Below, piece by piece: positions 33,300-43,302 of a stretch of DNA of 64,000 bases (position 1 is the first letter of the stretch; every line of letters begins with the position of its first letter). The stretch spans positions 992,001 to 1,056,000 of the forward strand of contig NZ_SHLI01000001.1 in NCBI RefSeq assembly GCF_004217415.1, written 5' to 3'. The translations under genes and the position numbers were made by a program. Source of the stretch: Spiribacter vilamensis (GTDB lineage Bacteria > Pseudomonadota > Gammaproteobacteria > Nitrococcales > Nitrococcaceae). The notes beneath the pieces are model-generated. The model did not search any database. It saw only the letters and a program-made list of their open reading frames with translations, and was not told the DNA's origin.

Positions 33300-34046
33300 A
33301 TGGCTATCGAAGTTTCGTTACTGACGGTGTTCATCGCGGCGTGGATCACGGCGATCACGACCGGGATCGGCGCCTTTCCACTCGTTTTCGCCGACCGCAT
33401 CAGTGACCGCTGGCTGTCGATTGGCGCGGCGATTGCCAGCGGGCTGATGCTGGCGGCCAGTCATAGCCTGATTGGCGAGGGCAACAGCATCGGCGCCTGG
33501 CGCACGCTCATCGGCATCGCCACCGGCCTCCTGCTGATCGTGATGGCGAATCGCTGGATGGAGAGCCACGACACGCCGGATGTGGGTGACCTGCAGGGGG
33601 CAAGCGCCCGCAAGGCGCTGCTCATCGTCGGCGTCATGACGCTGCACTCGTTCGCCGAGGGCGTTGGTGTGGGCGTGTCCTACGGCGGCGGTGAGGAACT
33701 GGGCGTATTCATCACCACCGCGATCGCCGTGCACAACGTGCCAGAGGGCCTCGCGATTGCGCTGGTGCTGGTGCCCCGCGGCGTCTCGGTCTGGAAAGCC
33801 GCCGGCTGGTCGGTCTTCTCGAGCGTGCCGCAGCCCATCATGGCCGTTCCGGCGTTCCTCTTTGTCTCCACCTTCGAGCCCCTGCTACCGGTGGGGCTGG
33901 GCCTCGCCGCGGGTGCAATGATCTGGATGGTGTTCTCGGAACTCCTCCCCGACGCCAACAAGTCGCTGACACCCTCCGGCGTGGGGATCGTTATCGTGCT
34001 GTCGTTCATGGCGATGTTCGCCTTCCAGACGTTTATCCCGCACTAA
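33300..34046 (+). CDS. ZIP-family divalent metal transporter
   Basis: 248 residues with about eight membrane helices. The metal-binding helices are MTLHSFAEGVGVG and AVHNVPEGLAIAL, with the HxxxE and HNxPEG motifs of the ZIP family (ZupT-like), which bring zinc, iron or manganese into the cytosol. No His-rich loop is present. It lies directly downstream of the kinase/regulator pair on the same strand; a ZraSR-like link to metal homeostasis is possible but unproven. Confidence 0.9.
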   Translation: MAIEVSLLTVFIAAWITAITTGIGAFPLVFADRISDRWLSIGAAIASGLMLAASHSLIGEGNSIGAWRTLIGIATGLLLIVMANRWMESHDTPDVGDLQGASARKALLIVGVMTLHSFAEGVGVGVSYGGGEELGVFITTAIAVHNVPEGLAIALVLVPRGVSVWKAAGWSVFSSVPQPIMAVPAFLFVSTFEPLLPVGLGLAAGAMIWMVFSELLPDANKSLTPSGVGIVIVLSFMAMFAFQTFIPH

Positions 34047-34127
34047 TCCGGCCCTTTGCACCCCCGGGCGAACATGTCCAAACTATCGCTTTGACCCTAA
34101 AAATCGGCTGGCGGAGGAGAGAACGCC

Positions 34128-35957
34128 ATGAACCTCGGACTGATCGTTCTGATGGCCCTGCTACCCCTGGTAACAGTGGCCGTTTTCCTTGTAATGCTGC
34201 GCTGGCCCGCCAAACACGCCATGCCCCTCGCCTACGGGGTCGCGGTCGTGGTGGCACTCGGGTTCTGGGGGACGGACCTCAACATCGTGGCCGGCGCCTC
34301 GGTCAACGGCGTCGTCACCGCCCTGAATATCCTCTTTATCGTCTTCGGCGCCATTCTGTTGCTCTACACCCTGCGCGAGAGCGGGGCGATCAGCGTCATC
34401 CAGAAGGGCTTCGAGGATATCTCGCCGGACCGGCGTGTCCAGGCGATCATCGTCGCCTGGCTGTTCGGGGCGCTGATCGAGGGCGCCTCGGGCTTCGGGA
34501 CGCCGGCCGCCATTGCCGCCCCGCTGCTGGTGGCACTGGGCTTTCCGGCCATGGCGGCAGTCGTCTCGGCCATGATCATCCAGTCGACGCCGGTGTCGTT
34601 CGGCGCCATCGGCACGCCGATCATCGTCGGCGTTAACGCCGGGCTCTCCGGCCAGTCGGTCACCGATCGCATGGTCGAGGCCGCCGGCATCCCCTACGCG
34701 CAGTACCTCGATCAGATCGGCATGCAGGTGGCGATGCTGCACACCCTCGTGGGCGTATTCATTCCGCTGATCATGGTGGGCATGCTGACGCGCTTTTTCG
34801 GCGCGAACCGCTCCTTTGTCGAGGGGCTGCGGGCCTGGCCGTTTGCGCTGTTCGCCGGTGTCGCGTTCGTGGTGCCCTACTATGCCGTTGCCGCTCTGCT
34901 CGGCCCGGAATTCCCGGCGCTGTTCGGCGGTCTGATCGGGCTGGCGATCGTCATTCCCGCCGCCCGTCGCGGCTGGTTCCTGCCGAAGGACACCTTCGAT
35001 TTCGAGGCGCGCGAGCACTGGCAGCCGGAGTGGATCAGCACCCTCCAGGATCGTGTGCAGACCACCCGGGATGAGAGCCAGCCGCTCTCGCAGCTGCAGG
35101 CGTGGATGCCCTACATCATCGTCGCGGTCCTGCTGGTACTCACCCGCGTGGTCCCGCCCATCACCGATGCGCTGCGCGCCGATGCGGTGACGCTGTCGAT
35201 CCCGAATGTCTTCGGCTCCGGTATCACCGCCGCCTCGCAGCCGCTGTATCTGCCCGGCTTCATCCTGCTGGTCAGCTCGGTGATCACGTATTTCCTGCAC
35301 CAGATGTGGAACAACGGCAACTATCTGCACGCCTGGAAGACCTCCGGCCGGACCATCGTCTCCGCCGGATCGGCGCTGATCTTCGCGGTCCCGATGGTGC
35401 AGGTGTTCATCAACTCCGCCCCTGATGGCCACGACACCGTGACGGCGATTCAGGCATCGCTGGACGAGGGCGTTGCGCTGGGCACTCTGGCGCAGGTCGC
35501 AAGCATGCCGGAGATGCTCGCCCAGGGCGTCGCCGCGCTGACCGGTCAGCTCTGGCCGCTGTTCGCGCCCCTTGTCGGGGGACTGGGCGCGTTCCTCGCC
35601 GGCAGTAACACCATCAGCAACATGATGTTCTCGTTCTTCCAGATCTCCACCGCCGAGCAGATCGGCCTGGGCTCGTTCGGGGCGTCGATGGTCGTCTCGC
35701 TGCAGGCGGTCGGCGGGGCCGGCGGCAACATGGTGACGGTGCACAACGTCGTTGCGGCATCGGCGACCGTCGGCCTCCTCGGCCGGGAGGGTGATGTCAT
35801 TCGCAAGACACTGATCCCCATGGCCTATTACATGGCGGCCGCGGGCCTGCTGGGCATGGCGGTCATCACCGGTGGCGCGAACCTGTGGTATGCCGGCTGG
35901 CTCGGCTTCCTCGGGGTTGTGCTCGTGTTCATGCTGACCAATCGCGGAGGCAGATAA
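34128..35957 (+). CDS. lldP: L-lactate permease
   Basis: 609 residues, about 14 membrane helices, with GGAGGAGAG upstream. The LctP family marks are present: [15 protein letters not shown] in the first half, [13 protein letters not shown], and the second-half repeat ending [18 protein letters not shown]. It imports lactate, and in relatives glycolate, by proton symport. It is the first gene of the lldP-lldD-dld operon, 2 bp before lldD. No LldR regulator is adjacent. Confidence 0.93.
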   Translation: MNLGLIVLMALLPLVTVAVFLVMLRWPAKHAMPLAYGVAVVVALGFWGTDLNIVAGASVNGVVTALNILFIVFGAILLLYTLRESGAISVIQKGFEDISPDRRVQAIIVAWLFGALIEGASGFGTPAAIAAPLLVALGFPAMAAVVSAMIIQSTPVSFGAIGTPIIVGVNAGLSGQSVTDRMVEAAGIPYAQYLDQIGMQVAMLHTLVGVFIPLIMVGMLTRFFGANRSFVEGLRAWPFALFAGVAFVVPYYAVAALLGPEFPALFGGLIGLAIVIPAARRGWFLPKDTFDFEAREHWQPEWISTLQDRVQTTRDESQPLSQLQAWMPYIIVAVLLVLTRVVPPITDALRADAVTLSIPNVFGSGITAASQPLYLPGFILLVSSVITYFLHQMWNNGNYLHAWKTSGRTIVSAGSALIFAVPMVQVFINSAPDGHDTVTAIQASLDEGVALGTLAQVASMPEMLAQGVAALTGQLWPLFAPLVGGLGAFLAGSNTISNMMFSFFQISTAEQIGLGSFGASMVVSLQAVGGAGGNMVTVHNVVAASATVGLLGREGDVIRKTLIPMAYYMAAAGLLGMAVITGGANLWYAGWLGFLGVVLVFMLTNRGGR

Positions 35958-35959
35958 GC

Positions 35960-37126
35960 GTGGCCGTCATAACCTGTATCGATGATCTCAAGCGGCTCTA
36001 CAAGCGTCGCGTTCCGAAGATGTTCTACGACTACTGCGAGACGGGGAGCTGGACCGAGCAGACGTTCCAGGAGAACAGCAGCGACTTCCAGTCGATCTAT
36101 TTCCGCCAGCGGGTGGCCATCGACATGACCAACCGCACCACGGCAAGCCGGATGCTGGGCGAGGACGTGAGCATGCCGGTGGCGCTGTCGCCGGTGGGGC
36201 TGACCGGCATGCAGCACGCCGATGGCGAGATCCTTGCCGCAAAGGCGGCGGAGGAATTCGGTGTCCCGTTCGCCCTCTCGACGCTGTCGATCTGCTCGAT
36301 CGAGGATGTCGCCGCGGAGACCACGAAGCCATTCTGGTTCCAGGTCTATACGCTCTCGGATGACGACTTCATGCGGCGGCTGATGGAGCGGGCGCGGGCG
36401 GCCAACTGCTCGGCGGTGGTCATCACCCTGGATCTGCAGGTCCAGGGCCAGCGCCACAAGGACCTGAAGAACGGGCTGAGCGCGCCGCCCAAACTCACCA
36501 TCAAATCCATTGCCAACCTGGCCACCAAGGTGAACTGGGGGCTGGAAATGCTCGGCGCCAAGCGCCGGACCTTCGGTAACGTGGTGGGCCACGCGAAGGG
36601 TGTGACCGATTCCAGCTCGCTGTCGTCATGGACGGCGGAGGCCTTCGATCACTCGCTGGACTGGAACCGCGTCAAGGAATTGATGGACATGTGGGGCGGC
36701 AAGGTCGTCCTTAAGGGCATCATGAACCGCGAGGACGCCGAGCGCGCGGTCGAACTGGGCGCCGACGCCATCGTGGTCTCCAACCATGGGGGCCGCCAGC
36801 TCGACGGCGCGTTGAGCACCATCCGCGTCCTGCCCGATATCATCGAGGCGGTGGGTGATCGCATGGAGGTGTACTTCGACAGCGGCGTACGCTCCGGCCA
36901 GGACATCCTCAAGGCCCTTGCCCTGGGGGCCGACGGTGTAATGATCGGTCGCGCCTGGGTCTACGGCCTGGGGGCGATGGGCCAGGACGGCGTCCGCAAG
37001 GCGCTCGAGGTCCTGCACAAGGAGCTCGACACCACGATGGCACTCTGTGGCCACCGCGACATCAAAGAAGTCGACCGCAACATTCTGCATGTCCCGAAGG
37101 ATTTCGAGGGACGCTGGGCCGACTGA
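35960..37126 (+). CDS. lldD: L-lactate dehydrogenase (FMN, quinone-linked)
   Basis: 388 residues from a GTG at 35960, with GGAGG 8 bases upstream inside the end of lldP. FMN hydroxy-acid dehydrogenase marks are ALSPVGLTGM, FQVYTLSDDD, the substrate-binding KGI region (VVLKGIMN), the catalytic-base motif VVSNHGGRQLDG and FDSGVRSGQDILKALALGADGVMIGR. It oxidises L-lactate to pyruvate on the inner face of the membrane. The length and sequence fit LldD better than glycolate oxidase. Coupled to lldP, followed 17 bp on by dld. Confidence 0.94.
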   Translation: MAVITCIDDLKRLYKRRVPKMFYDYCETGSWTEQTFQENSSDFQSIYFRQRVAIDMTNRTTASRMLGEDVSMPVALSPVGLTGMQHADGEILAAKAAEEFGVPFALSTLSICSIEDVAAETTKPFWFQVYTLSDDDFMRRLMERARAANCSAVVITLDLQVQGQRHKDLKNGLSAPPKLTIKSIANLATKVNWGLEMLGAKRRTFGNVVGHAKGVTDSSSLSSWTAEAFDHSLDWNRVKELMDMWGGKVVLKGIMNREDAERAVELGADAIVVSNHGGRQLDGALSTIRVLPDIIEAVGDRMEVYFDSGVRSGQDILKALALGADGVMIGRAWVYGLGAMGQDGVRKALEVLHKELDTTMALCGHRDIKEVDRNILHVPKDFEGRWAD

Positions 37127-37143
37127 GCCGGGAGGAGAGGAAC

Positions 37144-38838
37144 ATGAGTGCGACGGACGATCTTGTCGAGCGGCTGCAGGCCATCGCCGGCGAGGACCAT
37201 GTATTAACCGATACCGCCGCGACCCGGCCCTACCGCACCGGCTATCGCTCGGGCAGTGGCGAGGTGGCGGCCGTGGTTCATCCCGGCACGCTGGTGGAAC
37301 TCTGGCAGTGCACCCGCGCCGCCATCGAGGCGGGGGCCGTGATTGTTCCCCAGGCCGCCAATACCGGGCTGACCGAGGGCTCAACCCCGAAGGACAGCTA
37401 CGACCGCACCGCCGTCGCCATCAACGCGATGCGCATCAAGGGCCTGCAACTGCTTGGTGACGCCGACCAGGTCATTGCCCTGCCCGCCGCCACCCTGTTC
37501 GAGCTGACCCAGACCCTCGCACCCCATGGCCGCGAGCCACACTCGGTGATCGGCTCCACCTCGCTGGGGGCCACCGTGGTGGGCGGTGTCTGCAACAACT
37601 CCGGCGGTGCGCTCTGCCGGCGGGGGCCCGCCTATACCGAGCTGGCCGTCTATGCCCGCGTCAACGGGAACGGCGAACTCGAGCTGGTCAACGAACTGGG
37701 CATTGATCTCGGCGAGACCCCGGAGACCATCCTCGATCGGCTCGAGCGCGGCGATTATCGCCCCGAGGACATCGACTGGAACGCCGGCAAGGCGAGCGAT
37801 GACGGCTACCCCGAGATTATCCGCGGCGCCGACGAACCCGGCGCGGCGCGGTTCAACAACGATCCCCGCCTGCTGCATGGCGTCTCCGGCAGCGCCGGCA
37901 AGGTCATGGTGTTCGCGGTCCGCATGGATACCTTCGAGCAGGAATCCGATGTGCGGACGTACTACATCGGCAGTAACGATACCCACCAGATGGCGGAATT
38001 CCGGGCCCGGTTCCTGCGCGAGGCCTCGAAGCTGCCGATCACCGCGGAGTATCTGCATCGCGAGCTGTTCGACGTGGCGCGTCGCTACGGCAAGGACAGC
38101 TTCCTGATCATCAAAAAGCTTGGTACGGCCCGCCTACCGAAGGCGTTTAAACTCAAAAACCGGATCGATGCGTTCTTCCGGCGGTTGCCACTACTCCCCG
38201 CCCCGATCACCGACCATGTCCTCCAGCGCCTGTCATGGCTCGCCCCCGATCCGCTGCCCGAGCGCGTGGTGGAGTGGCGCGACCGCTTCGAGCATCACCT
38301 GATCCTGCGCGTCAACGGCGACATGGTCGAAGAGACCGAGGGCTTTCTACAGGAATGCTTCCCCGATGCCTGGTTCCGGTGCACCGCCGATGAGGGTGAA
38401 CGGGCAATGCTGCATCGCTTCGCCGCCGCCGGCGCCGGTGTGCGCTACCTGACCATCCACCACAAGGAGGCCGAGGACATCCTCGCGCTGGATATCGCCC
38501 TCGCCCGCAACGACCGCGACTGGTTCGAGGCGCTCCCCGAGTCCATCACCCGCGACCTGGTGCATCGGCTCTACTACGGGCATTTCTTCTGCAACGTCTT
38601 CCACCAGGACTACGTGTTCCGGAAGGGGGCCGACGTCGAGGCCCACAAGGCGAAGATGCTGGAGATCCTCGACGAGCGTGGTGCCGAGTATCCGGCCGAG
38701 CACAACGTCGGCCACCTCTATCCGGCTAAGCCGCCGCTCGCGGCGTTCTACCGCCGGCTGGATCCCACCAACAGCTTCAATCCCGGCGTCGGTAAACTCC
38801 CGCGGGCGCCCTGGTACGGCGAGCCGACCGAGGCCTGA
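37144..38838 (+). CDS. dld: D-lactate dehydrogenase (FAD, quinone-linked, Dld type)
   Basis: 564 residues with GGGAGGAGAGG upstream. The N-terminal PCMH-type FAD domain carries VVPQAANTGLTEGSTP and SVIGSTSLGATVVGGVCNNSGG. The Dld-specific cap and membrane-binding region follow (AEYLHRELFDVARRYGKDSF), and the C-terminus has AEHNVGHLYPAKP and LDPTNSFNPGVGK. It oxidises D-lactate at the membrane. With lldP and lldD it lets the cell use both lactate isomers. Its stop codon abuts the convergent nadC stop (TGA|TCA) with no intergenic DNA. Confidence 0.94.
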   Translation: MSATDDLVERLQAIAGEDHVLTDTAATRPYRTGYRSGSGEVAAVVHPGTLVELWQCTRAAIEAGAVIVPQAANTGLTEGSTPKDSYDRTAVAINAMRIKGLQLLGDADQVIALPAATLFELTQTLAPHGREPHSVIGSTSLGATVVGGVCNNSGGALCRRGPAYTELAVYARVNGNGELELVNELGIDLGETPETILDRLERGDYRPEDIDWNAGKASDDGYPEIIRGADEPGAARFNNDPRLLHGVSGSAGKVMVFAVRMDTFEQESDVRTYYIGSNDTHQMAEFRARFLREASKLPITAEYLHRELFDVARRYGKDSFLIIKKLGTARLPKAFKLKNRIDAFFRRLPLLPAPITDHVLQRLSWLAPDPLPERVVEWRDRFEHHLILRVNGDMVEETEGFLQECFPDAWFRCTADEGERAMLHRFAAAGAGVRYLTIHHKEAEDILALDIALARNDRDWFEALPESITRDLVHRLYYGHFFCNVFHQDYVFRKGADVEAHKAKMLEILDERGAEYPAEHNVGHLYPAKPPLAAFYRRLDPTNSFNPGVGKLPRAPWYGEPTEA

Positions 38839-39699
38839 TCAGGTCCCGGTCGGTTCGGTATCGAGGCCGAGGTCGAGGATCGGCGCGCTATGGGTCAGGG
38901 CGCCGGCGGAGATGATGTTGACACCGCTGGCGGCCATAGCGGCCACGGTGTCGCGGCTAACCCGCCCCGAGGCCTCGGTGACGGCCCGACCGTCAACTCG
39001 ACGGACGGCCGCCGCCAGCGTCGCCGGATCCATATTGTCGAGCAGCACGACATCGGCGCCGCCGGCGAGGGCCTCGTCAAGCTGATCCAGGGTGTCGACC
39101 TCTATCTCGATCTTTACCAGGTGCCCGGCGGCGTTGCGGGCCCGCGCCAGTGCCGGTTCGATGCCGCCGGCCACGGCGATGTGGTTGTCCTTGATGAGCA
39201 TCGCATCATCCAGCCCGAAGCGGTGATTGACGCCGCCACCGGCGCGCACCGCGTGCTTTTCCAGGAACCGCAGACCGGGCGTGGTCTTGCGGGTGCAGGC
39301 GATGCGGGCGGGATAGTCCGCCACCGCCTCCACCAGCTGTGCCGTCGCCGTGGCGATGCCGCTCAGATGGCAGAGCAGATTGAGGGCAACGCGCTCGGCG
39401 GCCAGGATCGCGCGCGCCGGGCCGTTCACTGACAGGACCATCGTCCCCGGTTCCACGACCGACCCATCGGGATGAACAATCTCCACGCGCACAGCATCAT
39501 CCACCAGCGTAAACGCCAGTGCGGCGGCGGCCACCCCGGCGATACACCCGGACTCGCGGCTGCGGATAACGCCCTCCATCATCGTGTCGGCCGGGATGAC
39601 CGCGTCACTGGTGATATCGCCGGCCCGGCCCAGATCCTCGGCCAGCGCCGCGCGCACGACCGGTTCCAGTTGCAGGCGGGGTATTTCGGGGAGCTCCAT
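38839..39699 (-). CDS. nadC: quinolinate phosphoribosyltransferase (decarboxylating)
   Basis: 286 residues from the ATG at 39699, which overlaps the nadB stop by one base (TGATG) and has GGGAGG upstream. Motifs: [56 protein letters not shown] and EIEVDTLDQ, all active-site features of NadC. It converts quinolinate and PRPP to nicotinate mononucleotide. It is the last gene of nadA-nadB-nadC. Confidence 0.96.
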   Translation of the reverse strand: MELPEIPRLQLEPVVRAALAEDLGRAGDITSDAVIPADTMMEGVIRSRESGCIAGVAAAALAFTLVDDAVRVEIVHPDGSVVEPGTMVLSVNGPARAILAAERVALNLLCHLSGIATATAQLVEAVADYPARIACTRKTTPGLRFLEKHAVRAGGGVNHRFGLDDAMLIKDNHIAVAGGIEPALARARNAAGHLVKIEIEVDTLDQLDEALAGGADVVLLDNMDPATLAAAVRRVDGRAVTEASGRVSRDTVAAMAASGVNIISAGALTHSAPILDLGLDTEPTGT

Positions 39700-41234
39700 C
39701 ACGACTGGCCTCCCGCCGCCTGTGCCGGTTGGGGCACCACCGGCCATTCCGCCTGCAGATCATCCAGCGTCAGTGTCATCCGCGGCGGGATGGGTGACTG
39801 CGACTGCGGGAAGTCGCGACGCAGGTGCCCGCCCCGACTCTCGCAGCGCCGTTGCGCCGCCGTGGCGACAAACAGCGCGGCCAGGGCGTGGTCGGCCTGG
39901 GGATCGCCCGGATCGAACGCCACCACCGACAGCGCATCCATCGCCCGGGCCAGCCCGTCGTTGTCGCGAACGACGCCCACCGAGCGACTCATCAGGGCGC
40001 GGATCCAGGGTGCAACCCGGGGCGCCGTCGGCGTCACCGGCGTGATCTCATCGGTCGGCCGGTGCATCTCCCTGGTATCCGAAATGGCGATGTCTTCGGC
40101 GATCCAGCGCGCGAACACCAGGCCCTCGAGGAGCGAATTGCTGGCCAGCCGGTTGGCGCCGTGCAGCCCGGTACAGGCCACCTCGCCACAGGCCCACAGG
40201 CCGGGTACGCCCGTCCGTCCGCGGTCATCAACGGCAATGCCGCCCATGTGGTAGTGCGCCGCCGGCCGAATCGGAATGGGTTCGGCCGCCGGGTCGATGC
40301 CCGCGGCCCGGCAGGCGGCATGCACCGCCGGATACCGATGGGGGAAGGCCTCGCCGATGGCCTCGCGACCGTCGAGGTAGACGCTATCGCCGGCATTCAG
40401 TGCCGCGTGGATCCGGCGTGAAATCACATCGCGCGCCGCCAGGTCACCGCCGGGCGTATCGGCCATGAGTGGCTCGCCGTCTGCATTCACCAATGTTGCG
40501 CCCTCGCCGCGCAGCGCCTCGGTGGCGAGCGGCATGGGATCGCGCCCGACCGCCATCGCGGTGGGGTGGAACTGCACGAATTCGGCGTCCGCGACGGCGG
40601 CACCGGCCCGCGCCGCCATCGCGACGCCGCGACCGACGGCGCCGAGGGGATTGGTGGTCTCGGCGTAGAGGCCGCTCAGGCCCCCGGTCGCCAGCACCAC
40701 CGCCCGTCCGTGGAGCGGGCCCTCATCGAGGTGGACACCCTGCACGTCGCCGTCCGCGGTCAACAGGCTATGGACCGGGGTGTTCTCCCGAATCGTGATG
40801 GACGGCGCCGATCGCGCCTGGCCGATCAGGGCATTGAGAATGGCCACGCCGCTGCCGTCGCCACCGACATGGGCCACCCGGCGACGTCCGTGCGCGCCCT
40901 CGAGGCCGAGGGACCAGTCGCCGTTGGCATCGCGGTCGAAGTTCGCGCCCCACTCATCGAGCTGGCGGAGGCAGTCCGGTGCCGCCTCGGTGACCGCCCG
41001 GGCGATCGCCGGGTCGACCAGTCCGACGCCGGCGGCCTCGGTATCGGCCTGGTGCAACGCCGGTGCGTCATCGTCGGCCACGGCGGCGGCGATACCGCCC
41101 TGCGCCCAGGCAGTGGAGGTGTTCTCGCGCAGCGCACTCGCGGTGAGGACGATCACCGGCAGTGGCGCGAGCCGGAGCGCCGTCGCCAGCCCGGCGATCC
41201 CGGCCCCCACGACAATCACGGGTCGGTTCGTCAT
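39699..41234 (-). CDS. nadB: L-aspartate oxidase
   Basis: 511 residues from the ATG at 41234 (AAGGAGG upstream). FAD-binding [15 protein letters not shown], then [12 protein letters not shown], the FADH-family substrate region [10 protein letters not shown] and the late motif [22 protein letters not shown] cut short here; all are typical of NadB. It oxidises aspartate to iminoaspartate for quinolinate synthase. It sits 11 bp behind nadA and overlaps nadC by one base. Confidence 0.95.
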   Translation of the reverse strand: MTNRPVIVVGAGIAGLATALRLAPLPVIVLTASALRENTSTAWAQGGIAAAVADDDAPALHQADTEAAGVGLVDPAIARAVTEAAPDCLRQLDEWGANFDRDANGDWSLGLEGAHGRRRVAHVGGDGSGVAILNALIGQARSAPSITIRENTPVHSLLTADGDVQGVHLDEGPLHGRAVVLATGGLSGLYAETTNPLGAVGRGVAMAARAGAAVADAEFVQFHPTAMAVGRDPMPLATEALRGEGATLVNADGEPLMADTPGGDLAARDVISRRIHAALNAGDSVYLDGREAIGEAFPHRYPAVHAACRAAGIDPAAEPIPIRPAAHYHMGGIAVDDRGRTGVPGLWACGEVACTGLHGANRLASNSLLEGLVFARWIAEDIAISDTREMHRPTDEITPVTPTAPRVAPWIRALMSRSVGVVRDNDGLARAMDALSVVAFDPGDPQADHALAALFVATAAQRRCESRGGHLRRDFPQSQSPIPPRMTLTLDDLQAEWPVVPQPAQAAGGQS

Positions 41235-41245
41235 GGCGCCCTCCT

Positions 41246-42223
41246 TCATCGGACTTCGAGCATCCGTGTCACCGCCTCGCGCGCCCGATCGGCGATTGCC
41301 GGCTCGATCTCCACCCGCGGCGCCATCCGCTCGAGGGACTGGCGGATCTTCGGCAGCGTAATGCGTTTCATGTGCGGGCACAGGTTGCAGGGCCGGATGA
41401 ACTCCACGTCTGGTACCTCGGCGGCGACGTTATCGCTCATCGAGCATTCGGTGACCATCAGTACGCGTCGGGGCTTGCGTGTCGTGACCGCGTTGATCAT
41501 CTGCGCGGTGGAACCCACCGTGTCAGCGGCCTCCAGCACATCCGGCGGGCACTCGGGATGGGCGATGACCATCAGGTCATCATGGGCCTCGCGGTACTGA
41601 CGGATCTCGTCGCCGGTGAACCGCTCGTGCACCTCGCAGTGCCCCTTCCAGGAAATGATCTCGACATCGGTCTGCAGCGCGACGTAATGCGCCAGGTACT
41701 CGTCGGGCAGGAAGATCACCCGATCCACACCCAGGGACTCGACAATCGCGACGGCATTGCCGGAGGTCACGCAGATATCCGATTCGGCCTTCACCGCCGC
41801 CGACGTATTGACATAGGTGACCACCGGGACACCCGGGTAGCGCTCACGGAGGCCGCGGATATCGTCGGCGGTAATGGATTCGGCCAGCGAGCATCCCGCG
41901 GCCAGGTCGGGGATCAGCACGGTTTTCTCCGGGCAGAGCAGCTTCGAGGTTTCCGCCATGAAGTGCACTCCCGCCTGCACGATGACATCGGCATCGCTCT
42001 CGGCCGCCTTGCGCGCCAGCGCCAGGGAATCGCCGACGATATCCGCCACGCCGTGGAAGATCTCCGGCGTCTGGTAGTTATGCGCCAGGATCACCGCGTT
42101 GTGCTCGGCCTTGAGCCGGTGGATGGCGTCGATCTCGGGCTCGAGGACGGGCCACTCCATCGGTGGGATGACATCCTTCAACCGTTCCTGAGCCGCCGCC
42201 GTCTGTTCCATTACCGCTGCCAC
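41246..42223 (-). CDS. nadA: quinolinate synthase (4Fe-4S)
   Basis: 325 residues from a GTG at 42223, chosen because AAGGAG lies 7 bases upstream; the later ATG at 42211 has no site. [44 protein letters not shown] and the C-terminal PCNLCPHM supply the three cluster cysteines. It condenses iminoaspartate with dihydroxyacetone phosphate. Two palindromic operators (42234-42254 and 42276-42296) lie immediately upstream, between it and the regulator gene. Confidence 0.95.
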   Translation of the reverse strand: MAAVMEQTAAAQERLKDVIPPMEWPVLEPEIDAIHRLKAEHNAVILAHNYQTPEIFHGVADIVGDSLALARKAAESDADVIVQAGVHFMAETSKLLCPEKTVLIPDLAAGCSLAESITADDIRGLRERYPGVPVVTYVNTSAAVKAESDICVTSGNAVAIVESLGVDRVIFLPDEYLAHYVALQTDVEIISWKGHCEVHERFTGDEIRQYREAHDDLMVIAHPECPPDVLEAADTVGSTAQMINAVTTRKPRRVLMVTECSMSDNVAAEVPDVEFIRPCNLCPHMKRITLPKIRQSLERMAPRVEIEPAIADRAREAVTRMLEVR

Positions 42224-42233
42224 CGGGAGCTCC

Positions 42234-42254
42234 TTATGCTCTAACTGAGCATTA
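42234..42254. promoter_or_regulatory. proximal NAD-regulator operator
   Basis: TTATGCTC-N5-GAGCATTA, an inverted repeat with one mismatch, beginning 11 bases upstream of the nadA start and overlapping its leader. The identical layout occurs at 42276-42296. Confidence 0.75.
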
Positions 42255-42275
42255 ATTGCGCCTAAAGATTTTCCC

Positions 42276-42296
42276 TTATGCTGCGTTTGAGCATAA
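42276..42296. promoter_or_regulatory. distal NAD-regulator operator
   Basis: TTATGCTG-N5-GAGCATAA, an inverted repeat with one mismatch, 42 bp centre to centre (four helical turns) from the proximal copy. It lies in the gap between the Nudix-type regulator gene and nadA. Confidence 0.75.
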
Positions 42297-42315
42297 GCGC
42301 AGCGGCAGAGTTCAA

Positions 42316-43302
42316 TCAACCCTGGCTGCGAGCGATTCGCCCCGTCGCTTTCACGCCAACACCGGGGGCCGGCCGCTCCAGGGTCACCGCCGGCCGGAAG
42401 CGCATCAGCCGGGCCGGCCGGCCCCCGGTCTGCGTCTCGTGCTCGCCGGTCTCTTCCACCAGCTGCTGGCGCTCGACCAGGCGCCGGAAATTCTGCTTGT
42501 GCAGGCGGGTTCCGGACAGGGCCTCCGCGGTGCGTTGCAGCTGGAGCAGCGTAAACTGCGGCGGCATCAGCTCGAACAGCAGCGGGCGGTACTTGATCTT
42601 GCCGCGCAGCCGTCCGACGGCGGTCGCGAGGATCCGCCGATGATCGGTCGCCATGGGGCGATCGGGCCGCCCGTAAACGTCCACCGGTGGCGTCAGCCCC
42701 TGGTCATGCCAGGCCTCGGAGATCAGGCGTGCGCCGTAGAGCAGCTCATAGCGCTCGAGCGAGCGCTCCTCGTCCCAGGGGGCGGCGCCGTTGGCAAAGG
42801 TGAGGCGCAGGCGTTCCGCCCGCCGTCGACGCTTTTGCACCGTCGGCGCGGCATCGACCCAGCTGCCGAGGCCGTCGAGCAGCGTGTCCACCACGGGAGG
42901 GCGCTCGGTACGCCAGTCCTCCCAGGGGAGATAGTCGTACCACGGCTGCCAGTCGGTCTCGGGGCTGGTCTGCAGGTCGGCATCGTGGACCAGGGCCAGG
43001 TAGGCGACAGACACCGGTCGCACCCCCTCGCCGGATGTCGTCTCGCCATTAAAGCGGTCACGATCCGCGAAGGTATAGAGCTGCTCCATGTAACCGAGCT
43101 TGAGCCCGGTCTGGTACTCCACCCAGCTGCGCAGCCCCGCCTGGAGGGTCCGGTGATCGGGCTGCAGGGGCCCGCACGGCAGCGTATCCGGGCCACTGGT
43201 ACCGGATCGGACGGTCAGGATGCAGGGATCGCCATCGACCATGGCGACGATCACCGCCGTGAGATCGACCGTCGCCGGGCTGGCGCCCTGATTCAGCTCC
43301 AT
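42316..43302 (-). CDS. Nudix-related transcriptional regulator of NAD synthesis (NrtR/NadQ-like)
   Basis: 328 residues. The N-terminal half is a Nudix-fold domain ([41 protein letters not shown]) in which the Nudix box is degenerate, so it should bind rather than hydrolyse its ligand. The C-terminal half is a winged helix ([22 protein letters not shown], then [19 protein letters not shown]). This architecture defines NrtR/NadQ regulators, which sense NAD-related metabolites and repress nad genes. It lies directly upstream of nadABC with two matching palindromes in between. Its start overlaps the uvrB stop by one base. Confidence 0.85.
   Translation of the reverse strand: MELNQGASPATVDLTAVIVAMVDGDPCILTVRSGTSGPDTLPCGPLQPDHRTLQAGLRSWVEYQTGLKLGYMEQLYTFADRDRFNGETTSGEGVRPVSVAYLALVHDADLQTSPETDWQPWYDYLPWEDWRTERPPVVDTLLDGLGSWVDAAPTVQKRRRRAERLRLTFANGAAPWDEERSLERYELLYGARLISEAWHDQGLTPPVDVYGRPDRPMATDHRRILATAVGRLRGKIKYRPLLFELMPPQFTLLQLQRTAEALSGTRLHKQNFRRLVERQQLVEETGEHETQTGGRPARLMRFRPAVTLERPAPGVGVKATGRIARSQG

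Noticed and set aside
34161-35744. 527-codon open frame antisense to lldP
   Set aside because: High GC makes long antisense frames; the lldP frame has clear family motifs and a ribosome-binding site, and the antisense product is His/Arg/Gly-rich without any recognisable domain.
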